A stretch of 64,000 nt of DNA. Origin: Hofstenia miamia (taxonomy: Eukaryota > Xenacoelomorpha > Acoela). Positions within the stretch are counted from its first letter, which is position 1. Every line of letters begins with the position of its first letter. The stretch spans positions 1,572,729 to 1,636,728 of the forward strand of contig SCFE01000067.1 in NCBI GenBank assembly GCA_004352715.1, read 5' to 3'. The notes beneath the pieces were generated by a model that saw only the letters and a program-made list of their open reading frames with translations, made no database searches and was not told the origin of the DNA. Both the position numbers and the translations under genes were made by a program. Positions 1 through 12,294 of this stretch are shown here, one piece after another.

Positions 1-746
1 TTCCAAACCGATGAAGCTGACGTGGCATAAAAAGGTCTACTCTCTCTTGGACCGACTCATTGCATGCATTGCCGTTTTGTTTGTGGCAAAAATTGAGCTG
101 TTATGATTCGTTGCCAAATGTTATTCACAAGCTGCTCAAGCATATTCAAATTTATTACACAAAGATCATGACGACGTTGCCATTGTTCTGCTGTCAGCAG
201 TCGAGGCACCCATCTGGCACAAAACCTTCTTCACTTTCAACTCATTATGAATTATTCTTTGCAATGTTACACGACTAAATCCCGATTGTTCTTCTAACTC
301 ATCTAAGCTTAATCGCCTATCTTCATCAAGAAGACTCTTCACAAGATCATATTTGTCTCAGTCTTTGCTCGTTTTGGAGCTCCACTGCGGTTATCATTTT
401 TCAGTGAATTTCTGGCGGCTATAATACGACTCATCCACCAACTAACAGTTGATCTGTAGGAGCAGAGTCCCATAATGTGATTTGAGCTTGTTAGCAGCCT
501 CCGTTGGGGATAAACCCTCTTTGTGCATGAAGTGGCACGCCACAAATTTTTCTCAAAATTTGATATTGCTAAAAGTATGTAAATGAATTTAAAAATTTTT
601 ATTGATAAACAATATATATGTTAGTCATTTGACATGTAATCAGTGTGATTATTATACTCACTTTAAAAAATATGACAGATGGCATGTAAAGTAAATAATT
701 AAAAAAATAATTGTATGTGTCCAGATTTTTTGGTATGACCCTCGTA
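1..746 (-). mobile_element. mariner-like transposon remnant (5' half)
   Basis: Read on the minus strand, 60-570 gives broken frames matching the N-terminal DNA-binding half of mariner/SETMAR-type transposases. The segments include FVACHFMHKEGLSPTEAANK, then LLDEDRRLSLDELEEQSGFS and RIIHNELKVKKVLC, i.e. the two helix-turn-helix modules. Several stops and frameshifts separate them. A terminal repeat lies at 721-744; its minus-strand reading begins TACGAGGGTCATACCAAAAA, a typical mariner end with the TA target at 745-746. The catalytic half runs off the window start or is deleted. Non-functional. Confidence 0.7.
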
Positions 747-2280
747 ATATATGAAACTTTACCATTGATTTTTTCAACACATTGCTTTTAAGTTATAAAG
801 GATTCACTACATTTGAGTGGATTTGCATGAACTATTGTGTAAGTCGCCCTATTTTTCTAATATCTTGGTCCAAGCCCGAACTTGTAATCTCCGGTATATC
901 GCATGTGTCCATTTTTGATCTCAAGATAGTGTTGAAGCACTTAAAATTTTCTATTCGCATTACAAAAAAACAAATATATTTTAAGTCAATTGTTATTTAT
1001 TGTTAGAATACCTATTTATATTTGGAGCCGTTTCGGAACAAAAACTAAAATTCTTCTAAAAAATCGGATCGGATCGGATTCGGATCATGAAGTTTCGGAT
1101 CGGATCAGATCGGATCTTAAAATTTTGGATCCAATTCCATCTCTGACACTAATTAAATCAAACATGCCAAAAAATACATTATTTTTTATTTATATTCCAA
1201 GCTTAGTTTCTTAATAAATTGAAATCCAATCAAAAAAGAGCTTTACTTAGTTTTCAGATTTTAAATAGAACTTCCTTTATGTAAATGTCATTCAATTCAT
1301 TATATTATACAAAATTAATCATATTTAGCAAAATTTCATTATGAAAAAATTATTTTTAAAGCAACTTAAGACTGCCAGTATACAATTAATAAAAGACATG
1401 ATTTAGTCATTGGTAGCTGGTAGAGGAAATCCTTTTTACTTCAAAATTTAGTAAGGGTATACGTATAGGTATTACAAGATTTGCGGCAGATTTTTAAAAA
1501 AATCATTTATTTTGAAGGGATCACATTTTCCAACACAACTTTTCAGCAAAACATTTGTTTGGCACTTTAAGTTGACGTATGTTAGAGATGAACATGGCTA
1601 AGCACAAATCAAACGGGAAGCTAACCCACACTATTTAAAAGTATGCCCATTCGCCCCATTACTAGTATTCTTACCAAAAATGATAATTCAATTATTCAGT
1701 TTGCTAGACGAATGCTAATATACTATAATATTATCTACACACTGAAATTTAAAAACCGAAGTTAATCTATGGGAGAGAATATATGATACTAATAGAAAAT
1801 TTCAAAATGTAAATTGTATTTTCAGTTTCTATAGCATTCAATGCATTTGCGTAGATTTGTGTGATCTGTTGCATAATAGTCAAATCAGTTTTTTGACATT
1901 TCGGCCCTTCGTACAGGACCGGCAAAGCCCATTAAAATTTCTGAGTTATGGTGCGAATAAAGTAAATTTCATATAATAAATTAACCCCATTAACCTCTGG
2001 GAGAGGGGGTTGATTCTACCTCTGTAAGCTTTTTTAAATTTTAGCACTTCTGAAATCCGATATGTCTGTGCACTACTGACTTTTACCGCCGGTTCTCTTG
2101 CTATGAAACCTTTGTCAACCAATATTTTCGAAATTTTGATTTTGTTATATTGCGTCTTTATATGAAACTACGTGTTTTTGTTCCTCATTTCGACATTTTA
2201 TATTGTCAACTCAGAAATCATTATAAAATTGAGCCTAGGTATCATTAAAATAATGATGTCGTTACCAATCAAAATAAGGC
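747..2280. other. AT-rich intergenic stretch with one GC-rich cryptic repeat
   Basis: No gene is supported. At 1063-1146 a run of decayed CGGAT units ends in CCAATTCCATCTCTG, the same end as the 43.6-44.2 kb MITE, so this is probably a fragment of that family. The rest is AT-rich and shows no further recognisable signal. Confidence 0.5.
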
Positions 2281-2286
2281 CTTATT

Positions 2287-2532
2287 TTGTATAGAAGAGA
2301 TCGTTTTATTAATGTGCGAAGCTTCATGGAAAAATATTTCGCTGAAATGTTTTTATTAGGTAGGATGCATCAACTTCCTATGAATTCAATACGCAAGATT
2401 AACGTGTGGCAAATTGGATTAAAGTGTCTACATCGTAAACGTTTCACATTTCAGCTTTTTCTTAAAGCTTTAGGTAACAATCATTTAAATATACGTGCTT
2501 GTAGTCTAGCATGTGGTAGATACAATACATAA
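2287..2532 (+). CDS. small ORF of unknown function
   Basis: An 81-codon frame rich in basic and hydrophobic residues (HRKRFTFQLFLKALGNNHLN near its end). It lies about 75 bp before a ribozyme-like motif (2606-2630) of the kind found next to Penelope-like elements, so it may be a relic of such an element. No family is recognised and chance is possible. Confidence 0.25.
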   Translation: MYRRDRFINVRSFMEKYFAEMFLLGRMHQLPMNSIRKINVWQIGLKCLHRKRFTFQLFLKALGNNHLNIRACSLACGRYNT

Positions 2533-2605
2533 TAATTGTCTATAATATTATATACATCAAATGAGAATTTTATTATTATTAATAAACAAATTATATATGC
2601 TATGC

Positions 2606-2630
2606 GACCGGTTTCGATTTAAAATCATCG
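2606..2630 (-). other. hammerhead-like core motif (degenerate)
   Basis: On the minus strand the order is CGAT, a short hairpin GATTT/AAATC, then GAAACCGGTC. This is the same arrangement as at 16932-16959 beside the Penelope-like element. Relative to a hammerhead core the CUGAUGA box is incomplete, so self-cleavage is unlikely. Confidence 0.35.
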
Positions 2631-3165
2631 TGAATACACACTCTGTGGAAATATAATTTACAATGTACTACATTAAATTTTGTTAAATATGCATACACTA
2701 CAAGATATTCAAAATGCTGGTCGTGCTTTGTTTTTTCATTAGTCCTTGTTTATTCGAGTTCTTAGTAATTAGAGCTTGAGAAATTTTAGAATTAGTGTTT
2801 TCATAATGAACTTAAACTTATATATATATATATATATATATACAGTGGCGGCCATAAAGGTTCGCACACCTCTAAAAAATTGGCATTTTATTAATTGTAG
2901 CAGCATGCACCTAGTTTTCTGTGGCAACTTAAACTATTTTATATAGTTCGTCAATAATGCTGATATTTAAAATGGTAATGAAGTTTTTCTTATGACAATT
3001 GCCTGAATAGCCTCCATTTCAAAATATTTGGGCTTGTCAAATATGTTCGAACTTCTGCATATATTGAACAATCAAACGAGTTACAAACGAACTTTGTGTT
3101 TCAGGAATAAATTGTTAAGTTTAGAAATGATAAAATGTAGAATTTATATACAAAATTAATAATTT

Positions 3166-4050
3166 TTAGATTTTAAAGTGTTCATGAAACTCCAAAACCG
3201 GCTTGATGTAGTTTGCTAGAGATTTGGAAATATTCTCAGTGAATGAGTCTGGAATGTTATGAAACTCTTCTTGGATTGCTTCCCATAATTTAGAAGTGCT
3301 AGTTGGATCCCTTTTCGAAATATTTCTCTTCAGCTCAGCCCAACAAATTCTCAATTATATTTACATCATGTGACTGAGCAGGCCAATTATACGAGTTTGA
3401 GACAATTGTCCAGTTTGTGACATGGTGCACCATCTTATTGCATAATTTCTGTGTCCTCAAGAAATAGTAACATAGTCTCAATCAATATTTAGATGTCTGT
3501 GCGACTATTCATGTTGCCATCAATTTTGATTATTTTTCATTGTCCACAGTATTTGATATACCCCTAACCCTAACCCTAACCATGACACTACCACCTCCAA
3601 AAGCCACTGTTTTCAGAGTGTATTTGGGTTTTCTCATGAAGAATTATGTGGTCGTTGTACCTGAGCTCTTTCGCCTATATACCTCAATATTGGACTCGTC
3701 TGTATAAATGATTTTTTTGCAATCATCTCCTTCAAAAATAACAAAATCGCGATACCATTTTACTCTGGCAATTCGTTGCTTCTCCGACAACTTGGGGCAT
3801 TTAGCTGCAACTCTGCCTGCCAGAGTAGCATTGTTGAGGATCCTTCTGATAATCCAATTGTTGACTTTAATAACTTGGACCCAATTCTGGCGAAGCTTAG
3901 TGATTGCATGCATGAGTTTGTTATTTTACATGCTATTCATTGTGTGTTTAGAGAAAGTGCTGCCTTACCTTTAGCGGATGTTCGGGACTTTTCTTGGGCT
4001 ACGTATTGCCAGCTGAATTAATATGATGGACAAAAACTTTGGTCGTTCCA
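3166..4050 (-). pseudogene. Tc1-like transposase, broken
   Basis: Cut-and-paste transposase of the DD34E/Tc1 type. The 3644-3913 frame carries the linker and first catalytic segment (IIYTDESN). Downstream a decayed region has QxDGAPCH, with an in-frame stop just before the second Asp, and then DVNIIENL with the catalytic Glu. The 3166-3354 frame gives the C-terminus (AELKRNISKRDPTSTSK, ending near FHEHFKI). Several frameshifts and stops make it inactive. The codons after the GGGSVMV motif have become three telomere-like TTAGGG units. Confidence 0.8.
3562..3582. repeat. short telomere-like (CCCTAA)3 tract inside the Tc1 transposase
   Basis: The plus strand shows three consecutive CCCTAA units. 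On the coding (minus) strand they fall just after the conserved GGGSVMVWG position, where they encode VRVRVRG instead. This looks like local slippage in a pseudogene rather than a true telomere remnant. Confidence 0.6.
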
Positions 4051-4443
4051 TGTTTTCAAAATCTATCCGAGTGACACATCATCAAGATGCTTTACAATAA
4101 TTAGCTTCTTATAGTTTTGGGGTAGTTGATACAGGTGTGATTTAATTAAATTATCTATAGAACCCAATACCGATAGGCTGTGATCTGTGAAAAAGTTAGG
4201 GCAAATAATATTGCCAGAGAAAATATACAACAAACCCTTGTGTGGAAACCTTTTTTCCAGGGGTGTACACCTGTTGAAAACAAAACTAACCTAGAATACG
4301 CTTACGGATATAGTTAGCATTGTATTGTTCACCTGAAAAGCAATTAGGCATGTTATATATCTAATGTAACAAAATTATATATCCGCTTCTAGAAGGAACA
4401 TGATGTTAATTTCATTCAATTGTGTGAACCCTTGTGGTCGTCA

Positions 4444-4446
<3 letters not shown>

Positions 4447-4480
<34 letters not shown>
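4447..4480. repeat. (TA)n microsatellite
   Basis: Pure TA run of about 17 units directly abutting the right end of the Tc1-like element. Confidence 0.95.
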
Positions 4481-4484
<4 letters not shown>

Positions 4485-4956
4485 CTTATTTATTTGAAGC
4501 AATATCACAATTACTGGGTTAACTGAAACTTAGCTTTGTAATCAAAGATCGCTTGCAGCTATTAATCATGACCTTATCAACATATTTGTTTTAGCTTTTA
4601 CCAATTTCGCATAACATAATAGCAGCAAGGCCGTTTCAATGATATGTTAATGCATTATTAAGAAGACCTTGACGGTCATGAAATCCAATATTATCAGAAA
4701 GTATTTCGACACATTCAGAGGGGATGCATAAAATTTGTCGGTTGCTTTCATTAATTTGAAAGGAATATGCATAATATCTGTAGATATAAAGTTTTTAGAA
4801 TTAGAAATACCAGCGCTTTTTTCAGGTTACTACATATTTCTGTTTTAAATTGATTAATTCAATGACGATTGAGTTAGAAAATCGTAGTAAGTCATACTAA
4901 TATTTTTCCAAAATTAACTCTAATTAAGAGAAAGAAAGACATTTCTAATTGGTAAA

Positions 4957-5189
4957 TGAATTGAACCTTGATAAGGCAAAAGAAATCAAATTTATGTACC
5001 GCGTAAATAAGGACAATATAGCTAAAAAACGAATTTCAATAGATGCTAAATTATTTCTAATGAAGCGGTTGTTAAATTTATATTGATGAGATCTTTAATT
5101 GGAAAACTCAAGTACTTGAATTATGCGATAGTGCGGATGCCTGGAAAGCAAAGGAATTTGCGGAAAAGCTTATCAAATTTTATGCTTAA
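4957..5189 (+). pseudogene. degenerate coding-like segment, unknown protein
   Basis: Two overlapping frames read like protein: NLDKAKEIKFMYRVNKDNIA with DAKLFLMKRLLNLY, then after a one-base shift IDEIFNWKTQVLELCDSADA and WKAKEFAEKLIKFYA to a stop at 5187-5189. The third-position G/C use differs from the surrounding AT-rich DNA. It may be a decayed exon or retrocopy. No family is recognised. Confidence 0.3.
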
Positions 5190-5949
5190 ATCTCCAATAT
5201 ATCCAAAAACTATTTTATTAGAAGTCATTAATAATTAAAGATGCAAATTACTAGTTTTTCACAAAGTAATATTTTTATATTTTTACTCAATTGCCAGAAA
5301 ATTTTGACAACCCACGTTCTTCTTGCAAACCACAGATTTTTGAATGTCATTAATGTAATTTTGTGATTTGCGTGAGAGATGTAATTTCTAGAGTCCATGT
5401 ATACTTCCAACATAACTGCATAGTAAGATCTTTAACATAAAACGTGCTTAGCTGAACATTTACTGGTCAACTTTTGGAATAGATGTTGCACGCTTGTGAA
5501 TGGGAGAAGTCGAAAGTAGTAAGCATTCATCGAAATAATTTAATCAATTAAAAGAACACAGAATCGGAAGTAACTTCAACAATATCCAGAGGCATCATTT
5601 CAAATTAGCATAACGGATGAAAGGAAAGCAGCATAATAATTAGCCATAAATTTTCTTATGTCCAATTTCCACAATAAAAAATCAATTATTTATTTAAAAT
5701 GTCTGTGGCACAGGGTAGCAGGACATTGCTCAAATTTTAATATTTTAGACATTAATTTTTTCCCAGAATAATATGTTCAGCGATCAGAATAGACCATTGC
5801 TGTAAGCTTTCAGGCCAAGTTAGGTTTGAATTTACTGTTAAAGTGATTACTAAATTCTAATTTGGACCAGAAGCAAAGACAAGTTTAGGTATAAATTTTA
5901 TTCAAAGAAGTCACTCATTTTAAGTTGCTATCACTTTTTTTGCTTTGAA

Positions 5950-5951
<2 letters not shown>

Positions 5952-5992
<41 letters not shown>
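5952..5992. repeat. (AT)n microsatellite
   Basis: Uninterrupted AT run of about 20 units. Confidence 0.95.
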
Positions 5993-5996
<4 letters not shown>

Positions 5997-7129
5997 TATT
6001 CGCTCTAATTTTTTAAAAATTTCATGAAGTCAAGTAAAAAACTGATAAAAACACTGAATGAGGTGAATTTCAAATTAACTTAATGAAATCTGTAATAACT
6101 ATTCATGCACTAGGTTTTGCTATAATATATTTTACGTGTATATTACGAAATGTCCGTTAACACCTTCTAATTCTTCCATTAACGCAGTTGAGTACATCGG
6201 ATTTGAGTTCGGCGCTACCAGATTTTATTGTTCTACTTATTCTTATTGAATGTGGTTGCAATTTCATGGAATATGGTGCCCCCATAATCCTATGTATTCA
6301 AACAGTATTTCATTTAATATTAGCAAAAATTATAAATTCTGAAAACAATCGTCCCAGTTTTAAGTTATAACGTCATTCCCTTGTTGCTGTTGACCAGTTT
6401 TTGAAATGCTTAATTTTAGGTTCTAATTGTATTGCATTAGGTTTGGGACCAATAAATCCCATGCAACTTTATTGTTGAACTAGGTTTATGTTATGTTTTA
6501 GTAGTAGTCTTTGTTGTCATTCGTTGCTTTCTAGATTGCATTTTATTATGAACAATGGTTTTAGAAGAAGATAGCTCTTGTATTAAACCATTTTTAAGCA
6601 GTGCATTATATAGAAACGCCTGTTTCATCAATTATCGTTAAGAGTTATGACCTTTTAAACAATTTTTCAATTTGAATTCATAAAAATTTGAAAACATTTA
6701 AACTTAAATTTAAAATTTTAATTGATATTTATAATTTATTTCATTTCAAAAATAGAGGTGTGCGCAGAGGTTTAATGAAGGGAGAGTGCGGCTGCCTAGC
6801 TACAAATGTAATGGGGTCCGAAATCCTTAGGAATAAATGTGCCAAATGCAACATAATTTTTTTAATCGAAACTCAATGTTTTGAGAATATACATGCAGCA
6901 CCAATGATAAATGATGTGCAGAAAATCTCTGTCTAAGGGCTTCTAATGCACTTTTACTGTTTTTGAATATATATTAATTTGGGTTTATTTTTTAATTTCA
7001 TCAACAATATTTTTCGCGATTAAATGCCTATGCAAAAAAGTTGAATTAGATGAAGCTATTATCAGAAAATCGATGCTCCTCTTATTTCAAAATTTAGGAC
7101 TACAGTCCTAGTTGTGCCTTACAAATGGT
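5993..7129. other. AT-rich intergenic DNA
   Basis: No gene is supported. At 6188-6370 an open frame follows a good 3' splice-like site (CTTCCATTAACGCAG), but two frames are open there, so no call is made. Confidence 0.4.
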
Positions 7130-8606
7130 CAGTAGCGTGCGCACAGGGTGGCAGGGGTGCCATAGACTCCACGAAAATTTCTGGTACCTCGAAGCATCCA
7201 CATTATGTGAGGAATAAAGTTACGTGAAGGATTAGCATTAGTTTTGTAGTTTGATGAACAAATTTTTCTTAGTCATTTCCAAGGACGTTGAATAAACATT
7301 TACTTTGATTTTTACAGCGTTTTCACAAACTGTTCTATATGATGTAAAACATAGACGTAGTGGTTTTGGATTGATCAACATCTTGCTTGTGCGGTCAATC
7401 GCTGGCATAAATTAATATATTATATGTAGCATTTAAGAATTTTCGAATGTTTGTCCAAAGTTTTGCAATAATAATTAAAGGAATGCAATTTTACTAAAAA
7501 CTTTCATGCTGCTTCATTTGGGTTAGGGGAAAGGGCAAAGGTTCTTAATTTAAATAATACTGATCAAAATGTTTGATGCTGGTTTGGAACAAATCCAATC
7601 TTCCAGTGCCTTAAAAAATTTTAAAATCCGTTTCTGAACATTTTAATCTTGATAGAAGTTAAATATATTTTTTCTAAATACAGTAACCCATGCAGCCACC
7701 ACCAGTGGTCCATTGATGGGGAATGAGTGACATGGGCGGCCACCCATCCCCACCAGTGGACCACTGATGGAGAAGTAGTGGCAGTATTGGCAATTGCAGC
7801 CACTCATAGGCACCATTGGACCACTGGTGGACCACTAGTGACATCTGATTATAATTATAAATAATATATGAGTTAATGCTTGCATATAAAATATTATTCA
7901 TTATTATACTTCTTAGATCTCATAAATATATAAAATTCATTGTGAAAACGTTTTTTGCAATTTTCTGGTTGCAAAAATTATAAAATATATGTGCAGAATG
8001 AAATTTCAAAATAATTTGTTCATGATTATTTCCGGACCTTGAAATTAATGTCTATATGAGTACTAAAAATTGGACAAAAGTTATTTTTAATTATAGGAAA
8101 AAAATTCTGTTTAAAAGTTGCAATTTCTTCTAAAATTGAAAATTAAATATTAATTGGGCATTTTTATATGTTTGTTGTTATTGGATATAATAAAGAAATT
8201 CTTTCTATTTTCCATTACCATATTAAAATCAATATAAATGCTTAGCTTGATGGCATTTCTTTCAACCCTGGTGTTGGTTTAAACTATTCATCAATATAAA
8301 AGTTTGCTATTGTTACATTTAAATCAAAATCCTGTATTTGCCACCAATAACCATTGGTGCACGGGTGGCCAAATCCCACCCGGTGGTCCACGAGTGGTTG
8401 GCTAAGTGGGAATATGTGTAAATGTTGTTATTCATTGTGAATCAATTCACTGCACAGCAATATAGTAACCCAGATTTTCTCTTTTAAACAACGTCATGTT
8501 TTCATTATATATTTCTTTACAGATTGGTCAATGATGAAATACACAAATATAAAATATTTCTGCCATCCGATGGTGAATAATGATGCAAATTCTGTGCACG
8601 CCTCTG
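7130..8606. mobile_element. probable non-autonomous hAT-like element
   Basis: The left end reads CAGTAGCGTGCGCACAG. The right end, reverse-complemented, reads CAGAGGCGTGCACAG. The flanks ACAAATGG and ACAATGGC are close to an 8-bp target duplication, as made by hAT transposases. No transposase frame lies inside. Two internal GC-rich patches (7690-7845 and 8340-8405) carry repeated palindromic CCANTGG motifs. Confidence 0.5.
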
Positions 8607-10172
8607 ACAATGGCAATCAAAATATAGAAATTATATCATTTAATGTAATACATTAATAGTAGATTGAGCAAGTGTAGTACTAGTATACAATATGTGGTAA
8701 GAAATCGAATCTTATATTTCTGAAAAGATGAAAACATTCGACCTTTGATTGTGGAATTGAAGTGTCCCTGTTTTCTTGGATTCATTTGAAGAGGTTGTGG
8801 TGCGAAAATATGACCTACTTTTAATCGTACTTCATGTGGAAATGTGTTAAAGTAGTATGCCGCGATTACACAAAAACACTATCAAGAGAATTCAGTATTT
8901 CATACGTAAACAAGAGGTGATAGGCCTATTGTTCTAAAACAGTATATTGTTAATTAAAGAAGTCTCAAATTTTACCAATGTGCAAGCGTAATCATACAAA
9001 ATTTTGAACAGGGGTGGTTCAAACTTTTTTCTAAAAAAATTATAAAACAATAATATAATTGCAAGTTATACGAAATCTAATCATATTTTGCAAAAATTTC
9101 AATGATTTATAAAATTTGTCACAAAAACGTTATGGTTCACATTCATAAACATGAAATTTAGACTTTTGAGGACGTCCTTTATTGATGGGAGAGCACAAAA
9201 TATTTGGAAAAAAATTACTGCTATCGTATGAAAAGCACTGAAACATTGTTTTTTATTACGAGAATCACATAAAAAGTCCGTAATTTTATATAATGTTTAG
9301 ATTGTTTATGAAGCGGCTGGGGCTCCCACCCCCTAAAGCCGCACCTGTAGATGTGCAATCAAATTTGTATTTAAAGGTTGTTTCAAAAGTGGCTTTTTTA
9401 TTCACTGCGAAAATAGTTTTTCCTCCTGAGAAAACGAGAATTTAACAGAATAGGTGTCTTTGCCACTGCTAAAATATTGCTATACTAACCGTACACCAAA
9501 AGACACGTAGTAACGAAAAATATTACCGAATCCGTTCAAACATTTAAGTTGTTTTTACAAGTTTTAGCTGCCGAAAAATTGTGAAATTCACAGCTAAGAA
9601 ATCCCCGGATCAGGTCTCGAATAAATTTCAAAAATCTCGGATTCGAAATCTCGGGATACCAGGATGCAAATTACATCAATGTAATCGAATCCCAATATTT
9701 TTGTAACGAATGAATTCAATTTCAGAATTTGTGAATGTACAAAAAATTTTTCACTGAATTCGCTTTTTGTTCTATATTTTACTTAACATGCATATTCATG
9801 AAGAAAAACTTGTGACAAATTGTCTCCCAATATTTATGATCAGGACTATAACTACAAAGCGGTTTTATTTTCGTTTTGTTCCTAATTCATAAATGCTGAA
9901 ATATATCAAGCATTATAATTCACGCTTGTTTCTATTTATGCATATAGGTTGTTAATTTTTTTCAATCACTATTTTCATTAAATTTCCCTTTTATTATGCA
10001 TTGAACTTTAAAATACACTTCAACACTATTTCTAGTTTTCTATGCTGCGGCCGTCCTCAGCTGTGTTTCTTCTGAAAAATGAATTACGCAAGCGTTAAAT
10101 ATTGAAATTCGTAAATTAAATCTGACAAAAATCTTTGAGTGATGAAGAAAACGTTAGGTTGTAAAGGCGTAC
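8607..10172. other. intergenic, no gene seen
   Basis: AT-rich. A GC-rich hairpin lies at 9313-9342 (GCGGCT ... AGCCGC, with an inner GGGG/CCCC). No coding or RNA gene is supported. Confidence 0.4.
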
Positions 10173-10222
10173 ATGAAAGATGACTCAAAAGCCTCTGACC
10201 AACACAAATTTGAAGGGCGGAG
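10173..10222 (+). CDS. candidate first coding exon, unknown gene
   Basis: ATG opens MKDDSKASDQHKFEGR after an in-frame stop, and ends at a strong 5' splice site AG|GTAAGA, leaving two bases of a codon. It could be the start of the gene whose later exons lie at 12.2-17.9 kb, but intermediate exons are not identified. Inference from splice signal and composition only. Confidence 0.22.
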
Positions 10223-12256
10223 GTAAGATAACTCCTATTGAATTAGCATGCATAATGTCACATAGCCGTTAAAATGTCAACAAACATCGTTATGTGATTG
10301 TATCTAAAACTAAAAATGGAATAAATTCTCCACATTTAAAAGAGGCTCGTAACTACATTGAATAAATAGAAAATTTGTTGGACTACACAGAGGGAATTTT
10401 TCACCACGTGATCACCCCATTCTTCTATTGGACAGCCATTTTCTGTGTCGATTTTAATAGGATGGGAATCCCATTTTCAATTGAATGTCGCATATCTCAT
10501 GAGCGGATGGCTAGTATCATATATTTAACAAATTTTACGTTAAATATGGCTTCATTAATGTTATTTGCCAAATAGACTCAAGGCTTTAAGGAGCTTTGGT
10601 CATTTTCTCCAAGGTATTTTGGTATTTCGAGTTCGGGTATATACAAACTTAGATTGATTAATAAAAATCATCCGGATGTTATGCACCACTCCATTTGAAA
10701 AAGATCTAAAATTTTAAGTAATACCAATTAATGTTTAACCTATTAGAAAATGATTCAAAACGTAAGTATTGCGAATCAAACTCTACGTTTCGGATTGGGT
10801 AGTAAATTTTCGGGTCGGGTCAGGTCGGTTAGTTAAGATTTTGATCGAGACGGGTTCGGGTTCATTGTAAGCTCATATTGTCACTCTAGCCTGTATCACT
10901 TGCATCCCCATTGATAGGAGGCATTTGGTGATTGATCACTACATACTACATTATTAATTTGTTTAACTTGATTGTCTGGGTTTGCTACCGGTTAGCTATG
11001 CACCACATATTTACTTTGTCGTTAAAAATTAGACTCAGAAAAATGAAATGTACAGATAAGCGGATGAACATATTTCCAAATAGAAAAGTGGGAGTCATGT
11101 CAAAATGAATTGGCTATAAACACATGGTTTAATTTTTACAATTTTTCGTTGTTTGCTAAGCATTCGGATAAACGTATGACGGGTGAAATTTCATGTTGCG
11201 ATTCATGGATTTTTTCGACAAATATTGCCTTCGTAAGTTAATTTTTTTCCAACGAAGTTTTGGAAGATAGTCCACATTTTTGCCGCCAGATTGATATCTG
11301 TGAGGGGTTGCACCATTTTAGTCCAATATCCAGCTTGTGGCTCATAAATCATTTGCATATGGAACAAACTCAAACACAATTTCGCAATAACTTTTACTGT
11401 TAATCGTTCGTTTGGGGAAAATTTTCAACTAATATCTCGATTATGAGAGTACGCCCCAAACCATAACTTATGGAAAGAGTTTTGGCGACTTTTTCATAGG
11501 CCTTTCCGGCACCAATCCTTGACTTTGTTCTGATGCAACTGAAAAATACCCTCATTTGAGGAAAAACTTCCTGAACTATGCAGTTTCGTCAAGTTTCTGA
11601 AAAACTCCATCGTTTTTCCTCAGTCAAATCTGTACAATTTTTGGTAGTTTCTTCTTTATGTCCAATCTAGCCAATTACCGATGCACTGCTGAGTGGTGAA
11701 CAGAAATTCCAGTCCGTGAACTTTTAAGCTATGTCTCATCCAGAGAAAATGGGTTTTTTCAAAGTTAAATTCTCAATCTCTCTTTTTATGTCCCGAAACT
11801 TTCACCGGACGCCATTTCCAGTTGTTGTATAGAAGGCAGTTTTGGCATGCTTGATGCTTGTATAAAAAAAGAGTCATGGGTGACGTTTCGATGCAAAAAT
11901 TCAACTTTGTCTCGTTTGTTCACCATGAAAAAATTAAACACGAGCGTAAACTGATATTTTGGCGGGCTATTTCTAACAACCCAAATTTAATTACCATTAG
12001 TTGATATGTTAATATATGCTTTACAAATCCCGTTTTGATCATTTTCCCATTAGGTCAACACAACAAAAAATATAAACAAAAACAAACTTCCCAAAAGTCC
12101 CATTTTCTATGACAAGGTATAGCTACTACTTAGTTTTTAATTCATTAAACTTGATGAAAATTAGAAACTCTTAAGAATAAATCAAATTTTATTTTAAACC
12201 AAGCTGCAGCAATGCTAAAATCCAACGGATCCGAAATCTTTCCAATTGTTCCACAG
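10223..12256. other. intron or intergenic DNA, nothing firm
   Basis: Holds a GC-rich cryptic tract at 10785-10865 (CGGGT-type units). Nothing else is recognisable. The 10375-10575 open frame does not look like protein. Confidence 0.35.
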
Positions 12257-12294
12257 TTGCGCCTAACAGAGATATTAGCACACTGCACAGCACA
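12257..12294 (+). CDS. candidate internal exon 1 of an unrecognised host gene
   Basis: Bounded by a pyrimidine-rich acceptor (CCAATTGTTCCACAG) and a strong donor (CACA|GTAAGT). It encodes LRLTEILAHCTA plus two bases. An earlier start at 12204 in the same frame adds MLKSNGSEIFPIVPQ. The donor phase (two bases left over) is matched by the next exon at 12995. A second frame is also open here to 12513, so the frame choice rests on the phase match. Confidence 0.35.

Larger units (their letters stand above)
2843..4446 (-). mobile_element. Tc1-like DNA transposon, full length with both TIRs
   Basis: The left end CAGTGGCGGCCATAAAGG and right end (reverse complement) CAGTGACGACCACAAGGG form imperfect terminal inverted repeats of about 27 bp. 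Both are flanked by TA (2841-2842, 4447-4448), giving a 1604-bp element. Each end touches a (TA)n tract. The transposase is on the minus strand and broken. The length is typical of Tc1 elements. Confidence 0.85.

Noticed and set aside
3562-3582. Chromosome-end or interstitial telomere
   Set aside because: Only three units, located inside a transposase pseudogene at a codon-aligned place.
6188-6370. 60-codon frame after a good splice-acceptor-like site
   Set aside because: Two frames are open in the same stretch and neither is clearly protein-like.
9313-9342. GC-rich hairpin as terminator or structured RNA
   Set aside because: Isolated, no transcript context in a eukaryotic genome; likely an element scrap.
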